Position numbers and translations under genes: made by a program. Source: Candidatus Defluviibacterium haderslevense (GTDB taxonomy: Bacteria > Bacteroidota > Bacteroidia > Chitinophagales > Saprospiraceae). From it: 64,000 nt of DNA. Positions 37,728 through 46,409 of the stretch are shown one piece after another. Numbering within the stretch: the first letter of the stretch is position 1; each line of letters begins with the position of its first letter. Location of the stretch: positions 1,563,501-1,627,500 of the forward strand of contig JADJRL010000003.1 of the NCBI GenBank assembly GCA_016712225.1, given 5' to 3'. The notes under the pieces were generated by a model. The model did not search any database and was not told the DNA's origin. It was given only the letters and a program-made list of their open reading frames with translations.

Positions 37728-37757
37728 ATGATTGAAATCATTAAGGTAAAATGTAGT

Positions 37758-38834
37758 CTATTCAATTATTTTTTTTATTTGGTAGCAAGCATCAAGAAAA
37801 AATTTATTAGTCCAGTTGACATATCTGAATGGAAAATAGCTTCCATAAATGGGAAGTGAAGCAGGAAATGCACCATTTAATTCAATATTTTTTGATTTGA
37901 TTTGCCAGGACATTAATTCTTCAAAAAGGAAGAGCGCTGTTTTTTTAAAGACACCATTTTGATTAATTTGAAATGCTTTAGCATAAATGCTACAGAATTG
38001 TGCCTGACCTGTTACACATTTAAAGGAATGAGATGATTGCCATTCAGCATTATATTTCCCAGCCAGGCCATTTTCATGTTCAATGATTTGAGCTAAAACT
38101 TCAAGGGATTGCAAACAGTACTCTAGAATATCTTGGCGTTTCATGAGTAGGGCACATTCCATAAAACCTTCAATTGTATATGCAATGGTATGAGTTAGAT
38201 AAAAGTTATCATTCGGTTGGAAGCCAGAATGGATAAAACTATAATTTGAAGTTTTGTTTTTCCAAAAATGATCTAATGATTTTTCTAATTTTATGACATC
38301 ATTATCGTTTGAAGGGATTAATAACATAGGCCAAAGTGCTCTTGTATAATAGCTTGGGAGGAAGGAATCAACATAAAGGCCATGTTGCCATATGCCATTT
38401 TTATCCATCATTTTAATCAGCCAATTTCTAGCCAGATTAAAGCCAGTCATGTATTTTTCTTCCTTCGTTTTTTGGTAACATTGCATTAAACCAAAAAGTA
38501 TTTGAGCGGTATTAAATACACTAGGTTTTATTTGATTCACTCCTGAGTAAAAATAGCCTTCATGAGATTGATTGGTAAGTAAAGCATTTCCAGTTTTAAT
38601 ACCAATAGTGCCATCTATGTGTTCATTTTTGAAATTGAATTCTAGAAAATTTTCAATGATGTATCCACTTGTTTCCGGATAGGGCTTATTCCACGCTATC
38701 ATCCTTGGTAAGAACATCCATCTGCTATGCGAAAATCCAGTTTCATGGCATTTATTAAATGCATGAATTAACCAAGACTTAGCTAGATCTTCAGCAAGTT
38801 GAATGGAATGTTCATTGATGATTAAACGTTTCAA
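37758..38834 (-). CDS. Putative alpha/alpha-toroid (six-hairpin) protein, polysaccharide locus
   Basis: The product has 358 residues and no signal peptide. The pattern of repeated amphipathic helices with aromatic turns (WLIHAFNKCHETGFSHSRW, FNTAQILFGLMQCY, GIWQHGLYVDSFLPSYYTRA, HTIAYTIEGFMECALLM, CVTGQAQFCSIYAKAF) suggests the alpha/alpha-toroid fold of six-hairpin glycosidases and epimerases. I cannot assign a reaction. It ends a two-gene minus-strand operon; the transferase upstream stops one base before this ATG. The divergent flippase and glycosyltransferases make a role in making or trimming a surface polysaccharide likely. Confidence 0.55.
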   Translation of the reverse strand: MKRLIINEHSIQLAEDLAKSWLIHAFNKCHETGFSHSRWMFLPRMIAWNKPYPETSGYIIENFLEFNFKNEHIDGTIGIKTGNALLTNQSHEGYFYSGVNQIKPSVFNTAQILFGLMQCYQKTKEEKYMTGFNLARNWLIKMMDKNGIWQHGLYVDSFLPSYYTRALWPMLLIPSNDNDVIKLEKSLDHFWKNKTSNYSFIHSGFQPNDNFYLTHTIAYTIEGFMECALLMKRQDILEYCLQSLEVLAQIIEHENGLAGKYNAEWQSSHSFKCVTGQAQFCSIYAKAFQINQNGVFKKTALFLFEELMSWQIKSKNIELNGAFPASLPIYGSYFPFRYVNWTNKFFLDACYQIKKIIE

Positions 38835-38835
38835 A

Positions 38836-39729
38836 TTAATATTTTGAAATGAGTTTAAAAAACAAATGTTGGTTACTAATAATATTGCAATAAGCTAAAT
38901 TCTTACTTCCAAAAGATTTAAATACTTGCTCTAAATGTGGAACTATAGATCCATCAAAATTAAAATGGCAGTTTTGGAGTTTGGCTAATTTAATGCCCTC
39001 CCAAATTAATACAGCATTTGAACCCCTTGATTTAATATCTTGATTATTGATATTCAACCAATAATACCAAACATCCCCACTCTTAATTAAGAAGGCAATA
39101 GATACGAGTTCATTTTCTTTTTTAGCAATAAATAGTTTTATTAACCCTAAAGGTTTTAAAGCATCAAATACAAGTTCTAATAATTCATAGCTTAAACCTT
39201 CTCTATGATAATAGGAATTTACGGTTATGAAAGATTTTACTTCTTCTAGGGTTCCATTAAGCTCAATAGCTAAATTTTTTTCACCATAAAGTATATGGTT
39301 TCTTGTTGCAGATTCCATATTGTTCCAACATTGTTCAATTGGAATGGATTGATTAATAAAGCAGGTAGTGTAATAATAAGCTTTTGTATGTTTGTCTAGA
39401 AATGGGCTAACAATATTAAGTGTAGGTAAACATTTGATTTGGAATCGATTATATTTTTTTAATTGTTGCTTCAATTCATTTATTAAATGGACTTCTTTCG
39501 CATAAACAGAATATTCATTTGAATTATCATCGATATGATTTATGGAAATATTATAAGGCGTGAACTTGGGACATTTTAAATAACTTAAAAAGCCAAATTG
39601 CTTTTGTTCAAATCCAGCTATGAGTTTACTTCCCTTATAACTTAATTCAATGAAAAGAGATGAATTTGGTTTTGAAACCAAATTAAACCAATCTTGATTT
39701 AAAAAAACCTCAGTATGCTGATTAATCAT
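38836..39729 (-). CDS. GNAT/FemAB-like acyltransferase, polysaccharide locus
   Basis: The product has 297 residues without signal peptide or membrane segments. The second half has the GNAT/FemAB-like pattern: ATRNHILYGEKN, SYYHREGLSYELLELVFDAL, IKLFIAKKENELVSIAFLI, VWYYWLNINN, SRGSNAVLIWEGIKLA, HFNFDGSIVPHLEQVFKSFG. This resembles the BioF2-like acetyltransferase group found in exopolysaccharide clusters. It would transfer an acyl or aminoacyl group to a sugar or lipid carrier; the donor is unknown. It is divergent from the flippase gene with 128 bp between them and is followed by the toroid gene. Confidence 0.7.
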   Translation of the reverse strand: MINQHTEVFLNQDWFNLVSKPNSSLFIELSYKGSKLIAGFEQKQFGFLSYLKCPKFTPYNISINHIDDNSNEYSVYAKEVHLINELKQQLKKYNRFQIKCLPTLNIVSPFLDKHTKAYYYTTCFINQSIPIEQCWNNMESATRNHILYGEKNLAIELNGTLEEVKSFITVNSYYHREGLSYELLELVFDALKPLGLIKLFIAKKENELVSIAFLIKSGDVWYYWLNINNQDIKSRGSNAVLIWEGIKLAKLQNCHFNFDGSIVPHLEQVFKSFGSKNLAYCNIISNQHLFFKLISKY

Positions 39730-39764
39730 TAAAACAAATAATTAATATTTCTTCAAAAATAGAA

Positions 39765-39772
39765 TACTTTTG
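39765..39772 (+). promoter_or_regulatory. Possible -7 box for the polysaccharide operon
   Basis: TACTTTTG matches TAnnTTTG, 86 bp before the flippase ATG, in the divergent spacer. No TTG is seen at -33. Confidence 0.25.
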
Positions 39773-39857
39773 ATAGTTATTTCGAATTTTACAGTTTATT
39801 TTATACATCGTGACCAGAAATAATATTATAATGTAAAATCTTTGTATTCCAGATCAA

Positions 39858-41276
39858 ATGAATCGGTATTTTAATCTTATCAATAATACTTTTAAATGGC
39901 AATTTTTTGCAACTATATACATTACTATTTTACAAGTAGTAACATTAATTTTATTAGGAAGATATCTGGATAACACTGCTTTAGGATCATTTGCTGTTTT
40001 TCAAATGATCTTTAGAATGGCACTTGCTATTTTCGACCCCGGGATGTTTTTTTCCGTTGTTCAAAAACACGAAGTAACTTCAAAATTATTGAAGTTGTTG
40101 ACCAGACATCAGCTCTTATATTTATTTATTTGTATCATAATATTGTGTTTTTCTATTATTATTTTTAAAATAAATTATATTAGTAATATCATTCTAATTG
40201 CTTTCTCGTTTCTAATATTATTCCTCATAGGTATTGGCTCTTATACTCAACAGGTGCTTATTTTAAAGGATAAACAAAAAGATATAGCTATTATTCAAAT
40301 GCTAGCTTATTCTATAGAATTAGTCGTTCTCCTTATTCTACTTAGGTATTATAGCCCAGTTTATTGTTTTTCATTTTCGATTATTATTCGTTTTTTTGTC
40401 ATGTACCTCATCAATTATTTATATGGAATAACATTACCGGATAGCACAAATGGCAATCAAATAGATTTTGATAGTCATATTCATTCAAGTCGATTTAATT
40501 TATACAACCAAGTTTTGAGTTTTATTCAAGGTCATTATGATACAGCTTTTATTATATTGATGTTTGGATTATCCATTTTAGGTCCATATAATCTCGCCAT
40601 TGAATTTAGTTTTATTTTATTTTCAAAAGTGAACCCACTTTTTAATAAATCTATCTTTCCTGTAATTGCTAAGGCAAAGAAGGAGCATCAAGTACCTGAT
40701 TCAATGATGGCCAGACAATTTATTAATTTTATTTGTGTAATCATTCCCTTGTATGTAATACTTTATGTGAATTCCAATTCAATTTTAACTTGGGCATATT
40801 TAGAAAAGGGTTCTGAAATATATTATTATTCTTCATTTATTTTATTTGTAGCACTAATTAAAGCTTTTAATAATATTTTATTTACCTATCTATTGGCATC
40901 CGGAGCTACGAAATCAATTTTTTATTGGAATACTGGAATATTGTTGATTAATTATTCCATTTGTTTTATATTATATTGGAATCAATGGTCTATGGATCAT
41001 TTTCTCTATTTTAGTGTTGCATATAGTTTTGTTGTTTTATTGTTTCTTATGATTCAAACATCCTATCACTTTCCGTTATTTTTTGATGAAGTAAAATCAA
41101 ATGGGTTCATGGCTTTTTTGATGTTGTTATTTTTGGTCTTAAGTTTATTAGGACTTCAAATGCTTTTGCACAATCCAATAATTTTACTCATATTAAGTAT
41201 ATTAGTTTATGTTTTATTATTTTTAATTTTGGATCGCAAGCGTTTGTTTAATTTGCTGAATTTAAAAATAGTATGA
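39858..41276 (+). CDS. Polysaccharide flippase (Wzx/MATE-like) membrane protein
   Basis: The product has 472 residues and is almost entirely hydrophobic, with about 12-14 membrane helices. The start FKWQFFATIYITILQVVTLI followed by LLGRYLDNTALGSFAVFQ is typical of Wzx/RfbX-like lipid-linked oligosaccharide flippases, which move undecaprenyl-linked sugar units across the inner membrane. It is the first gene of a four-gene operon: its stop overlaps the ATG of the next gene (ATGA). Genes for two glycosyltransferases and a sugar-modifying enzyme downstream support the assignment. Confidence 0.8.
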   Translation: MNRYFNLINNTFKWQFFATIYITILQVVTLILLGRYLDNTALGSFAVFQMIFRMALAIFDPGMFFSVVQKHEVTSKLLKLLTRHQLLYLFICIIILCFSIIIFKINYISNIILIAFSFLILFLIGIGSYTQQVLILKDKQKDIAIIQMLAYSIELVVLLILLRYYSPVYCFSFSIIIRFFVMYLINYLYGITLPDSTNGNQIDFDSHIHSSRFNLYNQVLSFIQGHYDTAFIILMFGLSILGPYNLAIEFSFILFSKVNPLFNKSIFPVIAKAKKEHQVPDSMMARQFINFICVIIPLYVILYVNSNSILTWAYLEKGSEIYYYSSFILFVALIKAFNNILFTYLLASGATKSIFYWNTGILLINYSICFILYWNQWSMDHFLYFSVAYSFVVLLFLMIQTSYHFPLFFDEVKSNGFMAFLMLLFLVLSLLGLQMLLHNPIILLILSILVYVLLFLILDRKRLFNLLNLKIV

Positions 41277-42910
41277 TGGCACACATTTTTGGAATTAATA
41301 AGTGTCATTTTGCATTTTCAACAGAATTTTTGCAATACCAGCAACATGTTGATGAATTGAAAAGTGACAACAATTACTCCAAGCATTTTAAAACAGGTTT
41401 TTCTGATAGTCCTTTTTTAAGATCCAAAAGTATAGAGGGAACTCAGTTTTATTTACTTGGTAACCCAATACTTTATACGGATTTTGATACTATTTGGGAT
41501 ACAATCATACCGGCCGATCTTTCTAATGGTTCTAAATCTTGGTATGAGTTATTTCGACATCTCAATGGCATTTCTGCCGTGTTGACAGTATCAGCACAAA
41601 AAGTTTGTATCATTACAGACCCATTGGGATTTTTTCCATTTTATCTATATCAATACGAAGAATTATGGTGCTGGTCATCTAATCTTCAAAATATTATTGC
41701 AATTCCAGAAGTAGATATTAAGTATAATGAAGTTGCTATTTTTAATTATGTACATAATGGCCATTTCTTAGATAACGAAACTTGGTATCATCATATTGGT
41801 AGATTACCAGCTGCAAGTATTTGTACTTTAGATTTCATTACTAAACAAATTAATATAAATCGTTATTGGTCATGGAATGAATGGACGAAGACTAACGCGT
41901 TGATTAACGAATCTAGAGAGACCTATTTTTCTTTACTTGAAAAAAGCATTACTAATTTGTCCATCCAATCACAAAACATTGGCCTTAGTTTAAGTGGTGG
42001 ACTTGATAGTAGAATTATTGCTTTCATTTCAAAGAAATATTTTGATTTTCATACGTTTACATTTTCTACCAATGAAAGTATTGATTTAACTATAGCAAAA
42101 AAAGTTTCTAAGGAATTGAATTGTCAGCTTATACATTTTGAATTGGAATATGATAATTGGTTAGAAGATAGACTATTTGCATTCCTGCAATGTAATGGTA
42201 TGGTACCAATCAACCATTTTCATGAAGGGAATATATACAAGGAACTTAAAGAGAAGTTTGATATTATTATGACCGGATTTTTTGGTGGTGGGATTTATGC
42301 GAATACTGATCAGGTCAATACAAGGATAAACAAGAATATTTCAAGTCAATTTTTTTATAGTTATAATGATAGACACCACACAGGTGATTCATTTTATAAT
42401 TTCAATTCAATAGATCCTTATATAATTGATCAAAAAATCAGAAACCTAGCCGGATTGCATGTATATAATCTAAGTCATTGTTTTAAAGTGGGGATTCCCT
42501 TTTATAATTTAGATTGGTTAAAGTATAATTATAGTATTGATGAAACACAACAAGCTAATCATCAATTTTATTTGAGCACCATAAATCAATTCCTAAGTAG
42601 GCCTTTAAGAATGCTTAAATGGCAAAAAACGGGAATTGCACCTTATTACCAAAGACTGAATTCATTTTTTTTAAAAATAAAAATCCCAGAAGTACTCAAT
42701 TGGGTCTATCAAAAACTAGGAAGGAGTAGACAATTTTATAATTACACAAAACTTGAACATACAGTTGATTTATTAATAGATAAATATGCCGTTCAATACA
42801 TATCATTATTAGTTGGTTATAAACCTAAAAATTTAAACGAAAAATTTAATTTGTTGTCGGTTTATTTATGGTTGTCAAGAGAAAAGTTGAAGTCACATGA
42901 CCCAGTTTAA
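41273..42910 (+). CDS. Asparagine synthetase-like enzyme lacking the glutaminase Cys
   Basis: The product has 545 residues. The C-terminal half has the ATP-pyrophosphatase loop SGGLDS (residues 241-246) of asparagine synthetase B. The N-terminal half keeps the outline of the glutamine amidotransferase domain (FRHLNGISAVLTV, ITDPLGFFPFYLY, WCWSSNLQNIIAIPEV). It begins MMAHIFG, whereas glutamine-dependent enzymes begin with catalytic Cys2 (MCGI). It therefore cannot use glutamine in the usual way; free ammonia or another amine is possible. Homologues in polysaccharide loci are thought to amidate uronic acids. It overlaps both neighbours (4 bp and 14 bp). Confidence 0.75.
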   Translation: MMAHIFGINKCHFAFSTEFLQYQQHVDELKSDNNYSKHFKTGFSDSPFLRSKSIEGTQFYLLGNPILYTDFDTIWDTIIPADLSNGSKSWYELFRHLNGISAVLTVSAQKVCIITDPLGFFPFYLYQYEELWCWSSNLQNIIAIPEVDIKYNEVAIFNYVHNGHFLDNETWYHHIGRLPAASICTLDFITKQININRYWSWNEWTKTNALINESRETYFSLLEKSITNLSIQSQNIGLSLSGGLDSRIIAFISKKYFDFHTFTFSTNESIDLTIAKKVSKELNCQLIHFELEYDNWLEDRLFAFLQCNGMVPINHFHEGNIYKELKEKFDIIMTGFFGGGIYANTDQVNTRINKNISSQFFYSYNDRHHTGDSFYNFNSIDPYIIDQKIRNLAGLHVYNLSHCFKVGIPFYNLDWLKYNYSIDETQQANHQFYLSTINQFLSRPLRMLKWQKTGIAPYYQRLNSFFLKIKIPEVLNWVYQKLGRSRQFYNYTKLEHTVDLLIDKYAVQYISLLVGYKPKNLNEKFNLLSVYLWLSREKLKSHDPV

Positions 42911-44051
42911 AGTATTGCATTTTTTGGATTATTTTCTACCTGAGACCATGAATTGGTTGGAAAAATTATTGCAATCCAGTGCAGATCAATGTCAGCATAT
43001 ACTTTGTTTTAAATATTTTGATCCTAAAATAAATGTATCTTTTGAACGAATTCCCTTTATTGGTATTAAAGCAGAAACTCCCTTGACATTTGGTAATAAA
43101 TTGTTGAGTAAAGTTCAAATCCTGATTTTTTCAAATAAGATTGTTCAATATATTCAAAATAATGATATTGATTTATTGCATTTTCATTTTGGAAATGTAG
43201 CTGTTGAATTTGAATCAATAATTTTGTCAAAAATTAAACCGTCCATTATTTCTTTATATGGTTACGATTATGAATATTTAGTGTATCGCAAACCAGAAAC
43301 AAAAAATCTATATAGCAAATTTGCTGAGTATGGTGCTCATTATATTGTCGAAGGACATTTTAGTCAGCAATTATTATTATCTTATCAAATCCCTAAGGGA
43401 AAGATCCATATCCTTCAAATGATTTTTAATAGAACTGGAGTAGATTCTTCGAATCATTTTGGACGACCAATCCGACTTATTCAGGTTGCAACTTATACTG
43501 AGAAGAAGGGCCAGCTAATATTACTTCAAGCCTTGCTTTTGTGTAAAAATAGAAATCAATTTATTCTGGAATTTTATGGAGAAATTGGGAATCTGAGATA
43601 CTATAATGAGTTAGTGAATTTTATTAACACCCATGCTTTACATAATGTGAAATTAAATAAAAAATTAACGGTTGATGATTATTTGATTACCTTAGGTCAA
43701 GCGCATATTGCTGTCAATTTAAGTATGAGAAGCTCAGTGATGGATACGGAAGGAGGATGCCCTGTTTTTTTAAAGGATGCATTGGTATTAGGGAAGCCTA
43801 TTTTTACTACTTATCATTGTGATATTCCTGACATTGGAGTTAATGATTATAATGGTTGGTTGATTAGAGAAGGTGATGTCCAAGAAGCTGTTTCTAAATT
43901 GGAATTGATTGCGCATTTATCCATAAATGAATATCTACAATACTCATATCATGCCAAGGAAAGCGTAACTTGCAAATTGAATATAAATTTAACTGGAAAC
44001 AAACTTATAGATATTTATAATCGATTATTAGATGCGAATCGTTTTATTTAA
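42897..44051 (+). CDS. Family 4-like glycosyltransferase
   Basis: The product has 384 residues of GT-B type. The N-terminal domain contains the loop-rich segment LLHFHFGNVAVEFE and SLYGYDYEYLVY. The C-terminal nucleotide-sugar domain starts near residue 190 (IRLIQVATYTEKKGQLILLQ) and contains a GT4-like EGGCPVFLKDALVLGKPIFT stretch with the acidic residue expected to contact the donor. It would add a sugar to the growing lipid-linked repeat unit on the cytoplasmic side; the specific sugar is unknown. Its ATG lies 14 bp inside the preceding gene and its end overlaps the next by 20 bp, so the operon is tightly coupled. Confidence 0.8.
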   Translation: MTQFKVLHFLDYFLPETMNWLEKLLQSSADQCQHILCFKYFDPKINVSFERIPFIGIKAETPLTFGNKLLSKVQILIFSNKIVQYIQNNDIDLLHFHFGNVAVEFESIILSKIKPSIISLYGYDYEYLVYRKPETKNLYSKFAEYGAHYIVEGHFSQQLLLSYQIPKGKIHILQMIFNRTGVDSSNHFGRPIRLIQVATYTEKKGQLILLQALLLCKNRNQFILEFYGEIGNLRYYNELVNFINTHALHNVKLNKKLTVDDYLITLGQAHIAVNLSMRSSVMDTEGGCPVFLKDALVLGKPIFTTYHCDIPDIGVNDYNGWLIREGDVQEAVSKLELIAHLSINEYLQYSYHAKESVTCKLNINLTGNKLIDIYNRLLDANRFI

Positions 44052-45198
44052 TCCATTTTATTTACCTATTCGCAATCCACGTACTTTAAGGATTCGCAGA
44101 ATAATTCAATCTTTAAAGGCGAATTATTCCATAATATTATTTTGCTCAAAAAATTGTTCTTCAAAGGATCAAACAGAATCATTGGTTTCACGGGTTGGCA
44201 TTAAAATATTTGTTCAACAAAATTTAAGTAATTCTCCAATATTATCTAGAATAGTAAGGGTTTTAAAAAAATTTATTTGGCCTGATTCATATGTTTTTCA
44301 TAATTTATCTATAGCCAATTCATATTGGCTAAGATATTCTAAACCATTAGATGTTGTTATAACCATTTCACAACCCTTTTCAACCCATTTAATTGGATTA
44401 TTATTAAAACTTAAAAATCCAAAAATATGTTGGATTGCAGATATTGGTGATAATTATTCAGAGAATCCTACAAATTCTTTATATCCTTTATTTAAACCAT
44501 TGATGAAATATTATGAAAAGCGCATTTTAACAAAATCTGATTTTATTGTTTTTAACTCAGAGTTTATAAAGGCCTATTATCTTTCCAAATACTTGTTAGA
44601 TTCAAACAAAATTAATATCATCCCGAATGGATCTGCTATAGATTTTGCACATTTTTATAAGTTACATTCCGATCATTTAATCCTTAGTTATATCGGAAAT
44701 ACCTATGAACCTGTTCGCAATGGAGTGAGAGAATTGGGTTTATTATTACAAGCATTATCCATGAGTGGAATGGATTTGGAAAAAATTGAAATTTGGTTAG
44801 TGGGTAAGCAATGTGAAACATTAATTGCGTTTGTTCAACAGATGAAATGGGTTAAAATTGTTTACTGTGATTCTGAATCAGAACTTTTAACAATTTATCA
44901 AAAAACAAATATATTATTAAATTTTGCCAATATCAATTACCCGGGTCTTCCGAGTAAATTGGATGAGTATAAACAGTCAGGATTACCTATTATTAATTTT
45001 TATATTGGATCAGATGATCCAGCCATAAATTATTTAGGAAATGAGGAACACACACTGCATTATAAGCTTGAAAATCAGGAACCGTCTATGCTGATTTCAT
45101 TTATTGAGAAATATAGAAATTTTCATTTTAAGCAAGTTGGTTTAGAAGATGGAATTGATACTTTATGGTTAGAGCTGATCAAGAAAACAAATCAATAA
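44032..45198 (+). CDS. GT-B glycosyltransferase, last gene of polysaccharide operon
   Basis: The product has 388 residues. It begins MRIVLFNPFYLPIRNPRTLR, typical of the first strand of GT-B enzymes, with a basic stretch (RIRRIIQSLK). The middle has ITKSDFIVFNSEF and INIIPNGSAIDF, and the donor-side domain contains YIGNTYEPVRNGVRELGLLL and GLPSKLDEYKQSGLPIINFY. This order is that of GT4-like transferases acting on lipid-linked sugars. The start lies 20 bp inside the previous gene. The intergenic spacer after it (54 bp) may hold the promoter of the aminotransferase, but I see no clear terminator. Confidence 0.8.
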   Translation: MRIVLFNPFYLPIRNPRTLRIRRIIQSLKANYSIILFCSKNCSSKDQTESLVSRVGIKIFVQQNLSNSPILSRIVRVLKKFIWPDSYVFHNLSIANSYWLRYSKPLDVVITISQPFSTHLIGLLLKLKNPKICWIADIGDNYSENPTNSLYPLFKPLMKYYEKRILTKSDFIVFNSEFIKAYYLSKYLLDSNKINIIPNGSAIDFAHFYKLHSDHLILSYIGNTYEPVRNGVRELGLLLQALSMSGMDLEKIEIWLVGKQCETLIAFVQQMKWVKIVYCDSESELLTIYQKTNILLNFANINYPGLPSKLDEYKQSGLPIINFYIGSDDPAINYLGNEEHTLHYKLENQEPSMLISFIEKYRNFHFKQVGLEDGIDTLWLELIKKTNQ

Positions 45199-45252
45199 TT
45201 TATACGTTATATAGTACTGTTCTAAATTATTAATTCCTGAAGCTTTTTTGTT

Positions 45253-46404
45253 TTGAATATAAATTCCAAATTACCAGACGTAGGAACATCTATTTTCGCA
45301 AAGATGTCGCTTTTAGCTAATGAATTTCATGCTATAAATTTAGCACAAGGTTTTCCGGATTTTAATCCTCCTGATGAATTGCTCGATTATTTATCTGAGG
45401 GTGTACAATTGGGCATGAATCAGTATGCCCCTATGCCGGGATACGTCCCACTTCGGCATGAATTGTCAAAAAGGCTCAAGCGGGATTACGGTTTTCAGGC
45501 AAACCCGGATAGCGAAATTACAGTAACTGCCGGTGCAACTCAAGCGATTTACACAATTATAAGTACTTTTGTTGGAGTTGGTGACAAGGTGCTCCTATTT
45601 GAACCAGCATATGATTCTTATGGTCCAGCTGTAATTGTCAATGGAGGGATTCCCATTTATCTAAAATTGAGCCTTCCCCATTTTGAAATTCCATGGACAG
45701 ATCTTGAACGGACACTGAAAGAACAACAGATCAAGTTGATGATTGTCAACAACCCTCATAATCCAGCAGGAACGACCTTAACAAAAGATGACCTAGAAAG
45801 AATGGACAAACTGACAAAGGCATATGATTGTTTAATTATTTGGGATGAGGTTTATGATATGTTAGTTTTCGATGGTGCAAAGCATAATAGTGCTTTGGAA
45901 ATAGCCTCTCTAATGGAACACAGTGTAGTGGTATATTCATTGGGAAAAACCTTACATAATACAGGTTGGAAAGTAGGATATACTGTTGCAAAAGAAAGTA
46001 TTTCGAAAGAAATTAGAAAACTTCACCAATTTACAGTTTTCTCTGTAAATACCCCTGCACAATACGCTATCGCCCGATTCTTAGAAAACCATGAATCATT
46101 TTTTAATACACTTCATACATTTTATGAAGCCAAGAGGGATTTGTTTATTCAGTTGTTGAAGACATCATTGTTTGATTTTTTACCTTGTAAAGGAAGTTAT
46201 TTTGCCTTAGCCAAGTATCATAAAATTTCTGAACTTTCGGATATGGAAATGGCTCATCAAATGGTTAAGGATTATGGTGTTGCTGTGATTCCCATATCAG
46301 CTTTTTACCATGATGGATTTGATCCTAAAATATTGCGTTTTTGTTTTGCAAAGAAGGATGAAACATTAATTCAGGCAGCTAATAAATTATTGAATATAAA
46401 ATAA
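45253..46404 (+). CDS. Methionine/kynurenine-type aminotransferase (PLP class I)
   Basis: The product has 383 residues, the usual length for the YbdL group. These enzymes transfer the amino group of methionine, phenylalanine or kynurenine to a 2-oxo acid using pyridoxal phosphate. Motifs seen: INLAQGFPDFNPP, TVTAGATQAIYTI, VNNPHNPAGTTLT, the cofactor lysine at residue 232 in YSLGKTLHNTGWK, and LRFCFAKKDE near the end. The start is probably TTG at 45253: the next Met lies inside the conserved N-terminal region and family members begin like NINSKLPDVGTSIF. The barrel gene begins five bases after the stop, so the two may share a transcript. Confidence 0.85.
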   Translation: MNINSKLPDVGTSIFAKMSLLANEFHAINLAQGFPDFNPPDELLDYLSEGVQLGMNQYAPMPGYVPLRHELSKRLKRDYGFQANPDSEITVTAGATQAIYTIISTFVGVGDKVLLFEPAYDSYGPAVIVNGGIPIYLKLSLPHFEIPWTDLERTLKEQQIKLMIVNNPHNPAGTTLTKDDLERMDKLTKAYDCLIIWDEVYDMLVFDGAKHNSALEIASLMEHSVVVYSLGKTLHNTGWKVGYTVAKESISKEIRKLHQFTVFSVNTPAQYAIARFLENHESFFNTLHTFYEAKRDLFIQLLKTSLFDFLPCKGSYFALAKYHKISELSDMEMAHQMVKDYGVAVIPISAFYHDGFDPKILRFCFAKKDETLIQAANKLLNIK

Positions 46405-46409
46405 CAACT

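Noticed and set aside
37727..37757. Small palindrome between the convergent PorU2-like and toroid genes as a bidirectional terminator
   Set aside because: ATGATT/AATCAT leaves almost no loop and is too weak to support.
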